A stretch of DNA of 38,027 nt from Natrinema versiforme JCM 10478 (GTDB lineage Archaea; Halobacteriota; Halobacteria; Halobacteriales; Natrialbaceae): assembly GCF_000337195.1 (NCBI RefSeq), contig NZ_AOID01000011.1, positions 1-38,027 of the forward strand. Direction: 5' to 3'. Shown piece after piece: positions 15,309 through 23,447 of the stretch. How positions within the stretch are numbered: the stretch's first letter is position 1; each line of letters opens with the position of its first letter. The notes below the pieces were generated by a model. That model ran no database searches and had not been told where the DNA came from. It was given only the letters and a program-made list of their open reading frames with translations. Made by a program: the position numbers and the translations under genes.

Positions 15309-18300
15309 CTACGACGAGCCGTTGCCGAACCGGGTGAACAGCCCCGAAATCGACTCCTTCCACGACGACTGTGCGTCCCCGATCGCGGTGATGCCGTCCG
15401 GGCCGACGAGACAGAGCCGTTCGCTCGCGACGGCGATCGCCGTTACCGCCGGTACGCCGTCTACCGCGAGCTCCCACTGCGGGGAGCCGTTGCCGGTACC
15501 CAGCGCGGTGACGTGGCCGTCGCCGGTACCCAGACAGACGGTGTCGTCGATGACGACCGGATCGGTCGTCGCCTCGCCGGCGTCGACCCGCCAGCGTTCC
15601 GCGCCCGTCCCCGCGTCGACCGCGTACACGCTTCCGTCGGTGCTGGCGGCGTAGACAGTCCCGTCCGCGATCGCCGGTGATGCGGCAAACCGGCCGCCGG
15701 TGTCGAATCGGAACGACCGCGAGCCGTCGGCGGTCGACAGCGCACGGAGCGTGCCTCCGCAGCCGACGTAGACGCTCCCGTTCGCGACCGCGGGTGGCGT
15801 ACGAACCGTCCCGTCGAGTTCGAGGGGTGTCTCCCAGCGGCGGCTCCCGTCGGCCGCGATCGCGACGACGCGTTCCGAACAGGCGGCGTAGGCGACACCG
15901 TCGGCGACGGCGACGCCGACGAGCGAGTCGGCGAGCGGGGCCGTCCAGCGCGGGTGGCCGGTGTCGGCGTCGATCGCGTGGAGGGTGTCGCTGCCGACGT
16001 AGACCGTCCCGTCGGCGACGACCGGCGACGTACGGACCGTGGCATCCATCCGATACCGCCACCGCCGCTCGCCCGTCTCGATGTCGAGCGCGTAGACCGC
16101 GGCGTCGCCGCCGACGTAGACGGTGTCACCGACCACGGCGGGCGTCGTCCCGATCGGTGCGTCGGTCTCGAACCGCCAGCGTTCGTCTCCGTCCTCGAGC
16201 GCCAGTGCGGTGACGGAGCCGTCGTCGCTCGTTGCGAAGACGGTGTCGCCGACCAGCGCCGGCGGGGCGTCGACGGTGCCGACGGTCTCGACGCGCCACT
16301 GTTTGGTCGGCTGCCCGCCGAGCGCGTCGCCGCGGCCGACCGAGCCGGCCCCCGCCGCCCCCGCGCGGGCCATCGGCCAGTCGAACTCGTCGCTCCCGTC
16401 GTCGTCCTCGAGACGGTCCATCGCGGTCGTCGCCGCGCTCGAGACCGCCGGGACCGGGTCGTCGACCAGCGCCCGAATCGCGGAGGGGGAGTCGCCGGCC
16501 TCGAGCGCGGTCAGTGCCCGGATCGCGCGGGCTCGAACGCGGCCATCCGGATCGGCGAGGAGCGGACGGAGTTCGGCCGCGACGCAATCCGCCTCGGCCT
16601 CGAGTTCGTCGGTGGACTCGGCGACGTCGGCCAGCGTGCCGGCAGCGGCGGCCCGAACGTCGGCGTCCGGATCCGACAGCGCCGCAGACAGCTCGTCGGT
16701 CGCCGCCTCGAGCCCCTGCGGATCGTCCGCGGCCATCGTCGCCAGCGTCCGTCCGGCGGTGGCTCGGACGATCGGGCTCTCGACGGCGAGCCCGGCCGCG
16801 ACCTTTGAGACGCCGGTCGGCCGCAGGCTGTCCGACTCGTCGGCGAGCACCCCGAGCGCGAGCACGGAGAGCCCGGCCGCCCACGGGTCGTCCTCGAGCC
16901 GGTTGCCCAGCCCGGAGAGCTGGTTGTTGATCCCGTCGGTGTGACTCGGCGTCTCGCCGCCGCCGACGAGCGAGGCGGCGTCGAGCAGCCGGTCGTCGAC
17001 GCTGTCGAGATTGTCCCCCAGCGCAGAGCCGTCGTCCCGGCCCGCGAGCGCGAGCGTCCCGAGCGCCAGCGCGGCGTAGCCGCGGACCGCCTCGCTCTCG
17101 TCGTCGAGCACGGCGACCAGCCGGTCCCGACTCGCCGCGGCGTCGTCCGGGGACGCGGCCGCCAGTCGGGCGATTTCGCCCGCGATCGACGCCCGGCCGG
17201 TCTCGGCCGACTCGAGGTCGTCGAGTAACAGCGCCGTGACCGGTCTGCGGTCGGTTTCCGCGACGACCGCAGCCAGGACGCGGCCGAGCGCCCGCCGCCG
17301 GTCGCCCGTCGCCGCCCGAAACCGCTCGACCAGCGGGGTCGCCGCTTCCGCGATCGGGTCCGTATTCGCCCGCGCGATGTCGGCGAGCGCCGTCGCCGCC
17401 GCGGTCGCGCGCTCGTCGTCAGCTGCGATGATCTCGGTAAGGGCCTCGACTGCCGTCGGCTCGGTCTCGCCGGGCGCTTCGAGAAGCGACTCGAGCGTCT
17501 CGAGTGCAGCCGTGTGCACCCTCGTCGTCGGCTCGACGAGCAGGTCGCAGACGGCCTCGACGGCGGCCTCCGTTTCGGCTCCCGTCTCGAGATCGAGTGC
17601 GGCAAGCGCCTCGCAGGCGGCGATACGGACCGCCTCCTCGTCGGCGTCGGTCTCCGCGACGGCGAGCGCGACCGGCGGCCGGCAGTCGCTGCGCGAGACG
17701 GGCGCGACCGCGGCGAGGGTCTCTCGGACCGTGGCGCGGACGCTACGGTCCGGATCGTCGACTGCGCCGAAGAGCCCGACCAGCGCCGGCCGGACCTCGT
17801 CCGGGTCGGTTCCGGCGAGCCGGGAGAGCGCGAGCGCGGCGTTGTTCCGAACGCTCGCGTCGTCGTCCGCGAGCCGGTCGCCGAGGGGTGAAACGGCCTC
17901 GCGGGCTTCTCGGGGCCGTTCGGCGGCGATCGGGACGAGGTCTCTGGCGGCCGACCGCCGGACTGCCGCGTCATCGTGCTCGAGCCGCCGGCACAGCGAT
18001 CGGACCGCCGGATGCGCGTCGGCGACCCGCGATTCGGCGATTTCGGCCAGCCGGCGAGCGGCGTGGCCGCGAACCCACTCGTCGCCGTCCTCGAGTCGGT
18101 CGACCAGCGCCGAGACGGCGTCCTCGTCGTCGGCGTCCGCGAGCGCGAGTTCGCCCAGCGCGTCGGCTGCGCGGCGGCGGACCGGTTCGTGCGGATCGTC
18201 GAGCCGATCGGCGAGCCGGGAGACGACTGGTCGGATAGCGTCAGGTCGAACTGCTGCGACCGCCGCGATAGCGCGGGCGGCTTCGAACCGCACGTCGTCG

Positions 18301-19322
18301 TCCTCATCCGCGAGCACGCCGGCGAGTTCGTCGACGACGGGAGCGACTGCCTCGGGCGTCGCGTCCCCGACGGCGGCGATCGCCGCGACGCCGTGGCTCC
18401 GGACAGCGGGCTCGTCGCCGTCGAGTCGCCCCGCGAGCGGTTCGACGGCCGGTGCGACCGCGTCGGGCCGCTCCGCCGCCAGCGTCGCCAGCGCGGCGGC
18501 CGCGTCGATCCGAACCGACTCGAGGTCGTCCGCGAGCCGATCGACCAGCGGGTTGACGGCTGGTTCGACTGCGTTGGGAGCGCTCCCGGTAACGGCTCGG
18601 AGCGCGCTGACCGTCTCCCGCCGGACGGCGGCCTCGCCGTCGAGGCTGGCGGCCAGCGAGTCGACGACCTCGCTGACGGGTTCCGGCCGCTCCGCCGCGA
18701 CGGCCGCGAGCGCTGCCGCGGCGTCGGCGCGGACGGCGTCGCGGTCGTCGGTTAGTCCCGTCCCGAGGGGGTCGACTCCCGTCGTCACGTCCGAGGGCCG
18801 CTCGGCCGCGATCGAGCGGATCGCTCGAGCGGCGTGTTCCCTGATAGCGGGCTCGTCCTCGAGCCGGTCGACGAGTCGATCGATCGCGTCGATGACGGCA
18901 TCGGGATCCTGCGCCGCGACGACTGCGAGGATCGCCGTCGCGTTCTCCCGGACCGTCGCGGTCTCGTCGTCGGTCGCGGCCGCGACCGCGTCGGCGATCG
19001 ACACGACCCGCTCGGGGTCGGCGTCGGCGATCGCCGCGAGCGCGTCCGTCGTCCGCACTCGAACCCGCTCTTGCTCGTCCGTGACGTAGGCCGCGAGTTC
19101 CGCCGCGGAGTCGGCGACGGCGGTCGCCGAGTCGACGGCGATCGACGCGAGCGCGTCGGCCGCGTCCCCTCGCACCGCGGTCGATCCCTCGAGCCGGTCG
19201 GTCAGCGCCGGGACGGCGTCCCGCGTCTCCCTGGGATAGGCGGCCGCGACGGCCGACAGCGCCGCCGCCGCGTGCGATCTGATCGCCGGATCGTCCTCGA
19301 GGCAGTCGGTGAGCGACGCCAC
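15309..19322 (-). CDS. Giant HEAT-repeat / PQQ-like beta-propeller protein
   Basis: The intact frame encodes 1337 residues from the first in-frame start (GTG 19322). Residues 1 to about 960 form roughly 25 HEAT/PBS-lyase-like repeats of about 40 residues, each with a DD-x-x-VR-x-x-AA-x-AL core (for example DEDDDVRFEAARAIAAV). A linker WPMARAGAAGAG resembles the WPMFRGD entry of PQQ propellers, after which about seven blades run to the C-terminus (GDTVYVGG, WRFETD, ADGTVYVGS, YAVDAGTGAERW). There is no signal peptide or membrane helix, so it is likely a cytosolic scaffold. The gene is probably longer: the first repeat is encoded out of frame just upstream (see the 19344-19438 entry), giving about 1376 residues if one base is restored. 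Partner and function are unknown. Confidence 0.9.
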   Translation of the reverse strand: MASLTDCLEDDPAIRSHAAAALSAVAAAYPRETRDAVPALTDRLEGSTAVRGDAADALASIAVDSATAVADSAAELAAYVTDEQERVRVRTTDALAAIADADPERVVSIADAVAAATDDETATVRENATAILAVVAAQDPDAVIDAIDRLVDRLEDEPAIREHAARAIRSIAAERPSDVTTGVDPLGTGLTDDRDAVRADAAAALAAVAAERPEPVSEVVDSLAASLDGEAAVRRETVSALRAVTGSAPNAVEPAVNPLVDRLADDLESVRIDAAAALATLAAERPDAVAPAVEPLAGRLDGDEPAVRSHGVAAIAAVGDATPEAVAPVVDELAGVLADEDDDVRFEAARAIAAVAAVRPDAIRPVVSRLADRLDDPHEPVRRRAADALGELALADADDEDAVSALVDRLEDGDEWVRGHAARRLAEIAESRVADAHPAVRSLCRRLEHDDAAVRRSAARDLVPIAAERPREAREAVSPLGDRLADDDASVRNNAALALSRLAGTDPDEVRPALVGLFGAVDDPDRSVRATVRETLAAVAPVSRSDCRPPVALAVAETDADEEAVRIAACEALAALDLETGAETEAAVEAVCDLLVEPTTRVHTAALETLESLLEAPGETEPTAVEALTEIIAADDERATAAATALADIARANTDPIAEAATPLVERFRAATGDRRRALGRVLAAVVAETDRRPVTALLLDDLESAETGRASIAGEIARLAAASPDDAAASRDRLVAVLDDESEAVRGYAALALGTLALAGRDDGSALGDNLDSVDDRLLDAASLVGGGETPSHTDGINNQLSGLGNRLEDDPWAAGLSVLALGVLADESDSLRPTGVSKVAAGLAVESPIVRATAGRTLATMAADDPQGLEAATDELSAALSDPDADVRAAAAGTLADVAESTDELEAEADCVAAELRPLLADPDGRVRARAIRALTALEAGDSPSAIRALVDDPVPAVSSAATTAMDRLEDDDGSDEFDWPMARAGAAGAGSVGRGDALGGQPTKQWRVETVGTVDAPPALVGDTVFATSDDGSVTALALEDGDERWRFETDAPIGTTPAVVGDTVYVGGDAAVYALDIETGERRWRYRMDATVRTSPVVADGTVYVGSDTLHAIDADTGHPRWTAPLADSLVGVAVADGVAYAACSERVVAIAADGSRRWETPLELDGTVRTPPAVANGSVYVGCGGTLRALSTADGSRSFRFDTGGRFAASPAIADGTVYAASTDGSVYAVDAGTGAERWRVDAGEATTDPVVIDDTVCLGTGDGHVTALGTGNGSPQWELAVDGVPAVTAIAVASERLCLVGPDGITAIGDAQSSWKESISGLFTRFGNGSS

Positions 19323-19343
19323 CGCGGACCGAACGTTCGCCGG

Positions 19344-19438
19344 TCGGCCCGACCCTCGTTGGCCAGCGTCTTGGCCGCGTACTCCCTGACTTCGGGATCG
19401 TCGGCCGTGAGGAACTCCTCTAATTGATCGATACCCAC
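19344..19438 (-). pseudogene. Out-of-frame 5' segment of the HEAT-repeat gene (single-base frameshift)
   Basis: From GTG 19438 the minus strand encodes VGIDQLEEFLTADDPEVREY and then AAKTLANEGRAD, a perfect first HEAT repeat. It then goes out of frame with the main gene. Adding one C to the GACCGGCG at about 19342-19345 gives ...RAD-P-ANVRSAV..., which joins seamlessly to VASLTDCLEDDP. The break is therefore a one-base loss in a short C-run: a sequencing error, a real mutation or, less likely, recoding. The main frame has no ATG or GTG between its upstream stop and 19322. Confidence 0.72.
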
Positions 19439-19503
19439 GGTGACTTCGACTCCGTCCCCTCTCCGTCGCCCGCTCTGTTCGCTATATTATTTGGTTCTGA
19501 CAT
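19420..19503 (-). other. Short ORF overlapping the start of the HEAT-repeat gene
   Basis: An ATG at 19503 begins a 27-codon frame (MSEPNNIANRAGDGEGTESK and so on) that passes through GTG 19438 in another phase and stops at 19420. It follows an AT-rich promoter-like stretch. It could be an upstream overlapping ORF, or the true N-terminus if further bases are missing. The evidence is thin. Confidence 0.25.
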
Positions 19504-19650
19504 AGTGGTCCCTGTCTCACGGCGTGCGTGATTTCGGTACACGCAATCGCGTTGATAGTTGAACATATAGACGCACCCAGTTAATTCTACCTCCGGCAAA
19601 ACGAGATTCAACGTCGCGATCCGCGTGAACCGACGGAGCCGACCGCCGAT

Positions 19651-22131
19651 CTACGCCTTCGCCTGCCAGCTTCGGAGTCGATCGGCGCTGACGCCCTCAA
19701 CGTCGTCCGCGACCGCGTCGGGATCGGCGTCGGTCAGGTCCTCGAGGTCCTCGATCCCCGCGTCGGCGAGCTTCTCGACGGTCTTCGCGCCAACGCCGTC
19801 GATCGCCTCGAGGTCCGAGCCCGAGTCGCTCTCGCGGGCCTGGAACTCCTGATAGTTACAGATCGGACAGCCCAGTTCCCACGGTTCGTCGCCGCTGTGG
19901 ACGACGAGTTCGGGTAGCTCGTGCTCCTCGCAGTGTTCGTCGGTAACTTCGATGTCACCCCGGCGGGGCAGCGGCAGCGAGTACTCGCAGTCGGGGTAGC
20001 GCGTACAGCCGACGAGCCGCGAGCCGCTCTCGAGGGTTTTGACGGCGAGTTCGCCGCCGTGTTCCGAACCGCAGTCGGGACAGTCGCCCAGCACCGGCCC
20101 CTCGCCGGCGTCTTCGGCCTTACAGAGCGGGCAGCCGTGGACGAAGGTCTGGCGGCCCGCGAGCATCTTGACCTCGTTTAAGCCGTGTTTCTCGCACTCG
20201 TCCTCGAGGATGAGCGGTTTGCCGGTCGAGGGCAGCGGGAGCGTGTTCTCGCAGTCGGGATAGCCGTCACAGCCGATGAAATAGGAGCCGTGGCGGCTCC
20301 GGCGGACCAGCAGGTCCTCGCCGCACTCGGGACACGGGCCGAGCCGCTTGTCGTCTTTGAGCGACTTGCGGAGGTGGTCGCCGATCTCGTCTCTGGATTC
20401 GGCGAGGTTCTCGAAGATTTCCTCGAGCATCTCGCGGGACTCGTCAGTCACGTCGTCCAGGGTGGCCTCGCCGTTCGCGATGGCGTCCATGTCGGCCTCG
20501 AGCTGGGCCGTCATCTCTTCGCTGACGATCCGGTCGGCATAGTTCTCGGCCGCGTCCACGACGGCCATCGCGAGCTTCGTCGGCCGCGGCGGATCGCTCT
20601 CGATGTAGCCCCGATCGTAGAGCTTCTCGAGGGTGTTGTGCCGGGTGGACTTCGTGCCGATCCCCATCTCCTCCATGGTCTCGATGAGCCGCGACTGGCC
20701 GTATCGACGCGGCGGCTGGGTCTGTTTGTCCTCGAGTTCGACGCCGGAGAGCCCAAGTTCCTCGCCCTCGTCGACGTCGGGGACGAAGTTCTCCGTCGTG
20801 GAGAAGTAGGGATAGACGTCGTGGTAGCCGGGTTCGACCAGCCGCTTGCCGTTCGATTTGAGCCGGTGATCCTCGACTTCCGCGACGACCTTGAGGTGTT
20901 CCCACTCCGCGGCGTCGGCGACCGTCGCGTAGAAGCGACGCACGACGAGTTCGAAGACCTCCCACTCGTCGTCGCTCACGTCGCCGCGGGTCGGAATCTC
21001 GCCCGTGGGATGAATGGGCGGGTGGTCGGTCGTCTCCTCGTCGCCCTCGGTGGGGACGATGTCATCGGCCTCGAGCAGCGACTCGGCGCTCTCGCCGAGC
21101 GAGGGATGGCCGACGAACTCGTCCAAGAGGTCCTCGGGGTCGAGATCGTCGGGGTAGACGGTGTTGTCGGTCCGCGGGTAGGTGATGTAGCCGGCGGTGT
21201 AGAGGTCCTCGGCGATCGACATCGCCCGCTTGGCCGAGTAGCCGATGGCCCCCGCCGCGCGGATGAACTGGGTGGTGTTGAACGGCTCCGGTGGCGTGTC
21301 GGTACGGGTCCGCCGGTTGACATCGACGACGGTTGCCGCGTCGCGGTCGGCGAGGGTCTCGTAAACCTCGTCTGCCGTGGCCTCCTCCCAGATGCGTTCG
21401 GCCTCGTTGTCGTCCTCGTCGCGGTAGAAGTACTGCGTGCCGAAGGACATCTCGTCCTTTTCGAGGTCCGCGAAGAGTTCCCAGTAGTCCTCGGGATCGA
21501 AGGCCTGAATCTCGCGCTCGCGGTCGACGATCAGCTTCAGCGTCGGCGACTGGACCCGGCCGACGGAGATGAAGTCGTTGCCCAGTTGGCCCGCGGAGAG
21601 GGAGAGATAGCGGGTGAGCGCGGCCCCCCAGACGAGGTCGATGATCTGTCGGGCCTCCCCGGCCGCCGCGAGATCGAAGTCGAGTTCGTCGGGCTCGTCG
21701 AACGCGCTCTGGACCTCGTTTTCCGTGATCGAGGAGAACCGCACCCGGCGAATCGGCACGTCCTCGTCGACGTTCCGGACGATGTCGTAGGCCTCCTTGC
21801 CGATCAGTTCGCCCTCGCGGTCGTAGTCAGTCGCGATCGTCACACGGTTGGCACGACGGGACAGCAATCGCAGCGTCGCGACGATGTTCTCTTTCGTCGC
21901 CGTCTTCTCGACGCTCGCGTCGATCAGTTCGACCGGCTCGACGTCCCGCCAGTCGGAGTACTCCGAGGGGAAGTCGACGCCGACGACGTGGCCCGACAGC
22001 CCCACGCAGCGCTTGCCGCCCCACTCGTAGACGTTGACGCCGTTCTCGCGACTCGAGTCGTAGGTCCCGCCGCTCAGAATGTCGGCGATCCGCCGGGCGG
22101 CGTTGTCCTTCTCCGTGATGATCAGCTCCAC
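19651..22131 (-). CDS. topA: DNA topoisomerase I (type IA)
   Basis: The protein has 826 residues. The N-terminal Toprim domain carries Glu7 (IITEKDN) and TDYDREGE at 101-108. The cleavage domain has the active-site Tyr318 in AGYITYPRTD, and helix motifs GRVQSPTLKLIVDRE and MGIGTKSTRHNTLEKLYDRGY are typical of archaeal/bacterial topoisomerase I. From about residue 620 there are four C4-type zinc ribbons (CPECG..CDGYPDC; CEKH..CPLC; CPDCG..CTRYPDC; CEEH..CPIC). The C-terminus is a helix-hairpin-helix domain (AIDGVGAKTVEKLADAGIED). It relaxes negative supercoils. The added HhH is a haloarchaeal trait that probably aids DNA grip in salt. It is upstream of the HEAT gene on the same strand with a 212-base gap. 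Confidence 0.97.
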   Translation of the reverse strand: MELIITEKDNAARRIADILSGGTYDSSRENGVNVYEWGGKRCVGLSGHVVGVDFPSEYSDWRDVEPVELIDASVEKTATKENIVATLRLLSRRANRVTIATDYDREGELIGKEAYDIVRNVDEDVPIRRVRFSSITENEVQSAFDEPDELDFDLAAAGEARQIIDLVWGAALTRYLSLSAGQLGNDFISVGRVQSPTLKLIVDREREIQAFDPEDYWELFADLEKDEMSFGTQYFYRDEDDNEAERIWEEATADEVYETLADRDAATVVDVNRRTRTDTPPEPFNTTQFIRAAGAIGYSAKRAMSIAEDLYTAGYITYPRTDNTVYPDDLDPEDLLDEFVGHPSLGESAESLLEADDIVPTEGDEETTDHPPIHPTGEIPTRGDVSDDEWEVFELVVRRFYATVADAAEWEHLKVVAEVEDHRLKSNGKRLVEPGYHDVYPYFSTTENFVPDVDEGEELGLSGVELEDKQTQPPRRYGQSRLIETMEEMGIGTKSTRHNTLEKLYDRGYIESDPPRPTKLAMAVVDAAENYADRIVSEEMTAQLEADMDAIANGEATLDDVTDESREMLEEIFENLAESRDEIGDHLRKSLKDDKRLGPCPECGEDLLVRRSRHGSYFIGCDGYPDCENTLPLPSTGKPLILEDECEKHGLNEVKMLAGRQTFVHGCPLCKAEDAGEGPVLGDCPDCGSEHGGELAVKTLESGSRLVGCTRYPDCEYSLPLPRRGDIEVTDEHCEEHELPELVVHSGDEPWELGCPICNYQEFQARESDSGSDLEAIDGVGAKTVEKLADAGIEDLEDLTDADPDAVADDVEGVSADRLRSWQAKA

Positions 22132-22501
22132 CGGGGATCACCTCGCGATCCTCGAGCGGGTCGCCGTCCCCGCGGGCGAGTGTCGGTCATTGTGGCTCGG
22201 TACGAGTGAGCATCTGATAACGTTTTCGCCGAAACCGGCCGACAGCGCGGGTGTGCGTGCGGTCGCGTTACGTGCGTGCCGCGTCGCGTGCGCGTGGACC
22301 GTGTACGACCGCTGGCTGATCGCTGCCCGGTCACGACTCGGCTGCTCGCACTGGCCGCGAGCCGATAGCTGCTGGCGAACAACCACGACGACTGCAGGTC
22401 TCGCGACGACGCTCCTGTCTCGAGAGCCGCTCACGGCGGGTGTCGACGGGCGATCGCAGCGACGACAGACTTAATACTACTCGGTAGTATCACTAGGTTG
22501 T
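22132..22501. promoter_or_regulatory. Divergent topA/thi4 intergenic region
   Basis: The 370-base region between the divergent topA and thi4 genes has no supportable CDS. Its thi4-proximal end holds the promoter and palindrome listed separately. Mid-region sequence (22250-22440) is Cys/Arg-codon rich in all frames and looks non-coding. No TPP riboswitch-like conserved core (CUGAGA / ACCUGA-type elements) is apparent in front of thi4. Confidence 0.45.
22470..22490 (+). promoter_or_regulatory. thi4 promoter with perfect 17-bp palindrome (candidate ThiR operator)
   Basis: ATACTAC-TCG-GTAGTAT at 22474-22490 is a perfect 7+7 inverted repeat. It overlaps the TATA-like CTTAATACT (22470-22478), about 28 bases before the thi4 ATG at 22502, so thi4 is probably leaderless. 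A repressor bound here would cover both TATA and start site. HTH-ThiN regulators (ThiR) are known to control archaeal thiamine genes, and one is encoded at 25448-26347. The binding link is inference. Confidence 0.6.
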
Positions 22502-23431
22502 ATGAGCCAATTCGAGCAGTTCAGTCAGGTGGGCGAAGCCGATGTCACCCGCGCGATCGGACAGGAGTGGACCGAGGAGTTCATGGACTTCTCGGACTCG
22601 GACGTCATCATCGTCGGCGGCGGCCCCTCGGGGCTCACGGCGGCGAAGGAACTCGCAGAGCGCGGTGTCAAGGTGATGGTCGTCGAGAAGAACAACTACC
22701 TCGGCGGGGGCTTCTGGCTCGGCGGATTCCTGATGAACAAGGTCACGGTCCGGGACCCGGCCCAGAAAGTCCTCGACGAACTCGAGGTCGACTACAAGCA
22801 GTCCCAGGACAGCGAGGGGCTCTACGTCGCGAACGGTCCTGAAGCCTGTTCCGGGCTGATCAAGGCCGCCTGCGACGCGGGGGCAAAGATGCAGAACATG
22901 ACCGAGTTCACCGACATCGTCATTCGCGAGGACCACCGCGTCGGCGGCATCGTCATGAACTGGACGCCGGTCCACGCGCTGCCCCGCGAGATCACCTGCG
23001 TCGATCCGATCGCGGTCGAGGCCGATCTGGTCATCGACGCGACCGGCCACGACGCGATGGCGGTCAAGAAACTCGACGAGCGCGGCGTCCTCGACGCGCC
23101 CGGTATCGCCGATGCCGAGGAAAACGCGACCGGCATGGACAGCACCGGCGACGACACCTACGGCGCGCCCGGCCACGACTCGCCCGGCCACGACTCGATG
23201 TGGGTTGGCGAGAGCGAGGACGCCGTCGTCGAGCACACCGGCCTCGTCCACGACGGCCTCATCGCGACCGGGATGGCGACCGCGACGACCTACGGCCTCC
23301 CGCGGATGGGGCCGACCTTCGGAGCCATGCTCGTCTCGGGCAAACGCGCCGCACAGGTCGCACTCGACGAACTCGAGGTCGACGCCGACCCCGTCGAACT
23401 GACCTCGCGTGCGGCCCCGGCCGACGACTGA
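22502..23431 (+). CDS. thi4: Thiamine thiazole synthase THI4, active-site Cys present
   Basis: The protein has 309 residues. The FAD/NAD-binding GxGxxG-type loop is [19 protein letters not shown] (35-53), then [15 protein letters not shown]; the C-terminal [20 protein letters not shown] closes the dinucleotide site. THI4 makes the ADP-thiazole of thiamine from NAD, glycine and sulfur. Cys166 (REITCVDP) aligns with the sulfur-donor Cys of yeast THI4 and Cys165 reported as essential in Haloferax volcanii. It is therefore the suicide type rather than the Cys-less sulfide-dependent methanogen type. A Ser/His/Asp-rich loop ([14 protein letters not shown]) lies before [11 protein letters not shown]. 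It leads an operon with the zinc protein 16 bases downstream. Confidence 0.96.
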   Translation: MSQFEQFSQVGEADVTRAIGQEWTEEFMDFSDSDVIIVGGGPSGLTAAKELAERGVKVMVVEKNNYLGGGFWLGGFLMNKVTVRDPAQKVLDELEVDYKQSQDSEGLYVANGPEACSGLIKAACDAGAKMQNMTEFTDIVIREDHRVGGIVMNWTPVHALPREITCVDPIAVEADLVIDATGHDAMAVKKLDERGVLDAPGIADAEENATGMDSTGDDTYGAPGHDSPGHDSMWVGESEDAVVEHTGLVHDGLIATGMATATTYGLPRMGPTFGAMLVSGKRAAQVALDELEVDADPVELTSRAAPADD

Positions 23432-23447
23432 CCGCGGACCCCGCTGT

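Noticed and set aside
17236-19089. A very long plus-strand open frame (over 600 codons) opposite the HEAT-repeat gene.
   Set aside because: It is Ser/Ala/Arg-rich with no domains, and mirrors the repetitive codons of the real minus-strand gene; GC-rich third positions create such antisense frames.
20185-22209. A 674-codon plus-strand open frame opposite topA.
   Set aside because: It is antisense to a complete topoisomerase I with all motifs; no protein features of its own.
22262-22474. Possible TPP riboswitch or RNA gene upstream of thi4.
   Set aside because: No recognisable TPP-aptamer core, and the TATA-like box lies only about 28 bases from the ATG, leaving no room for a leader RNA.
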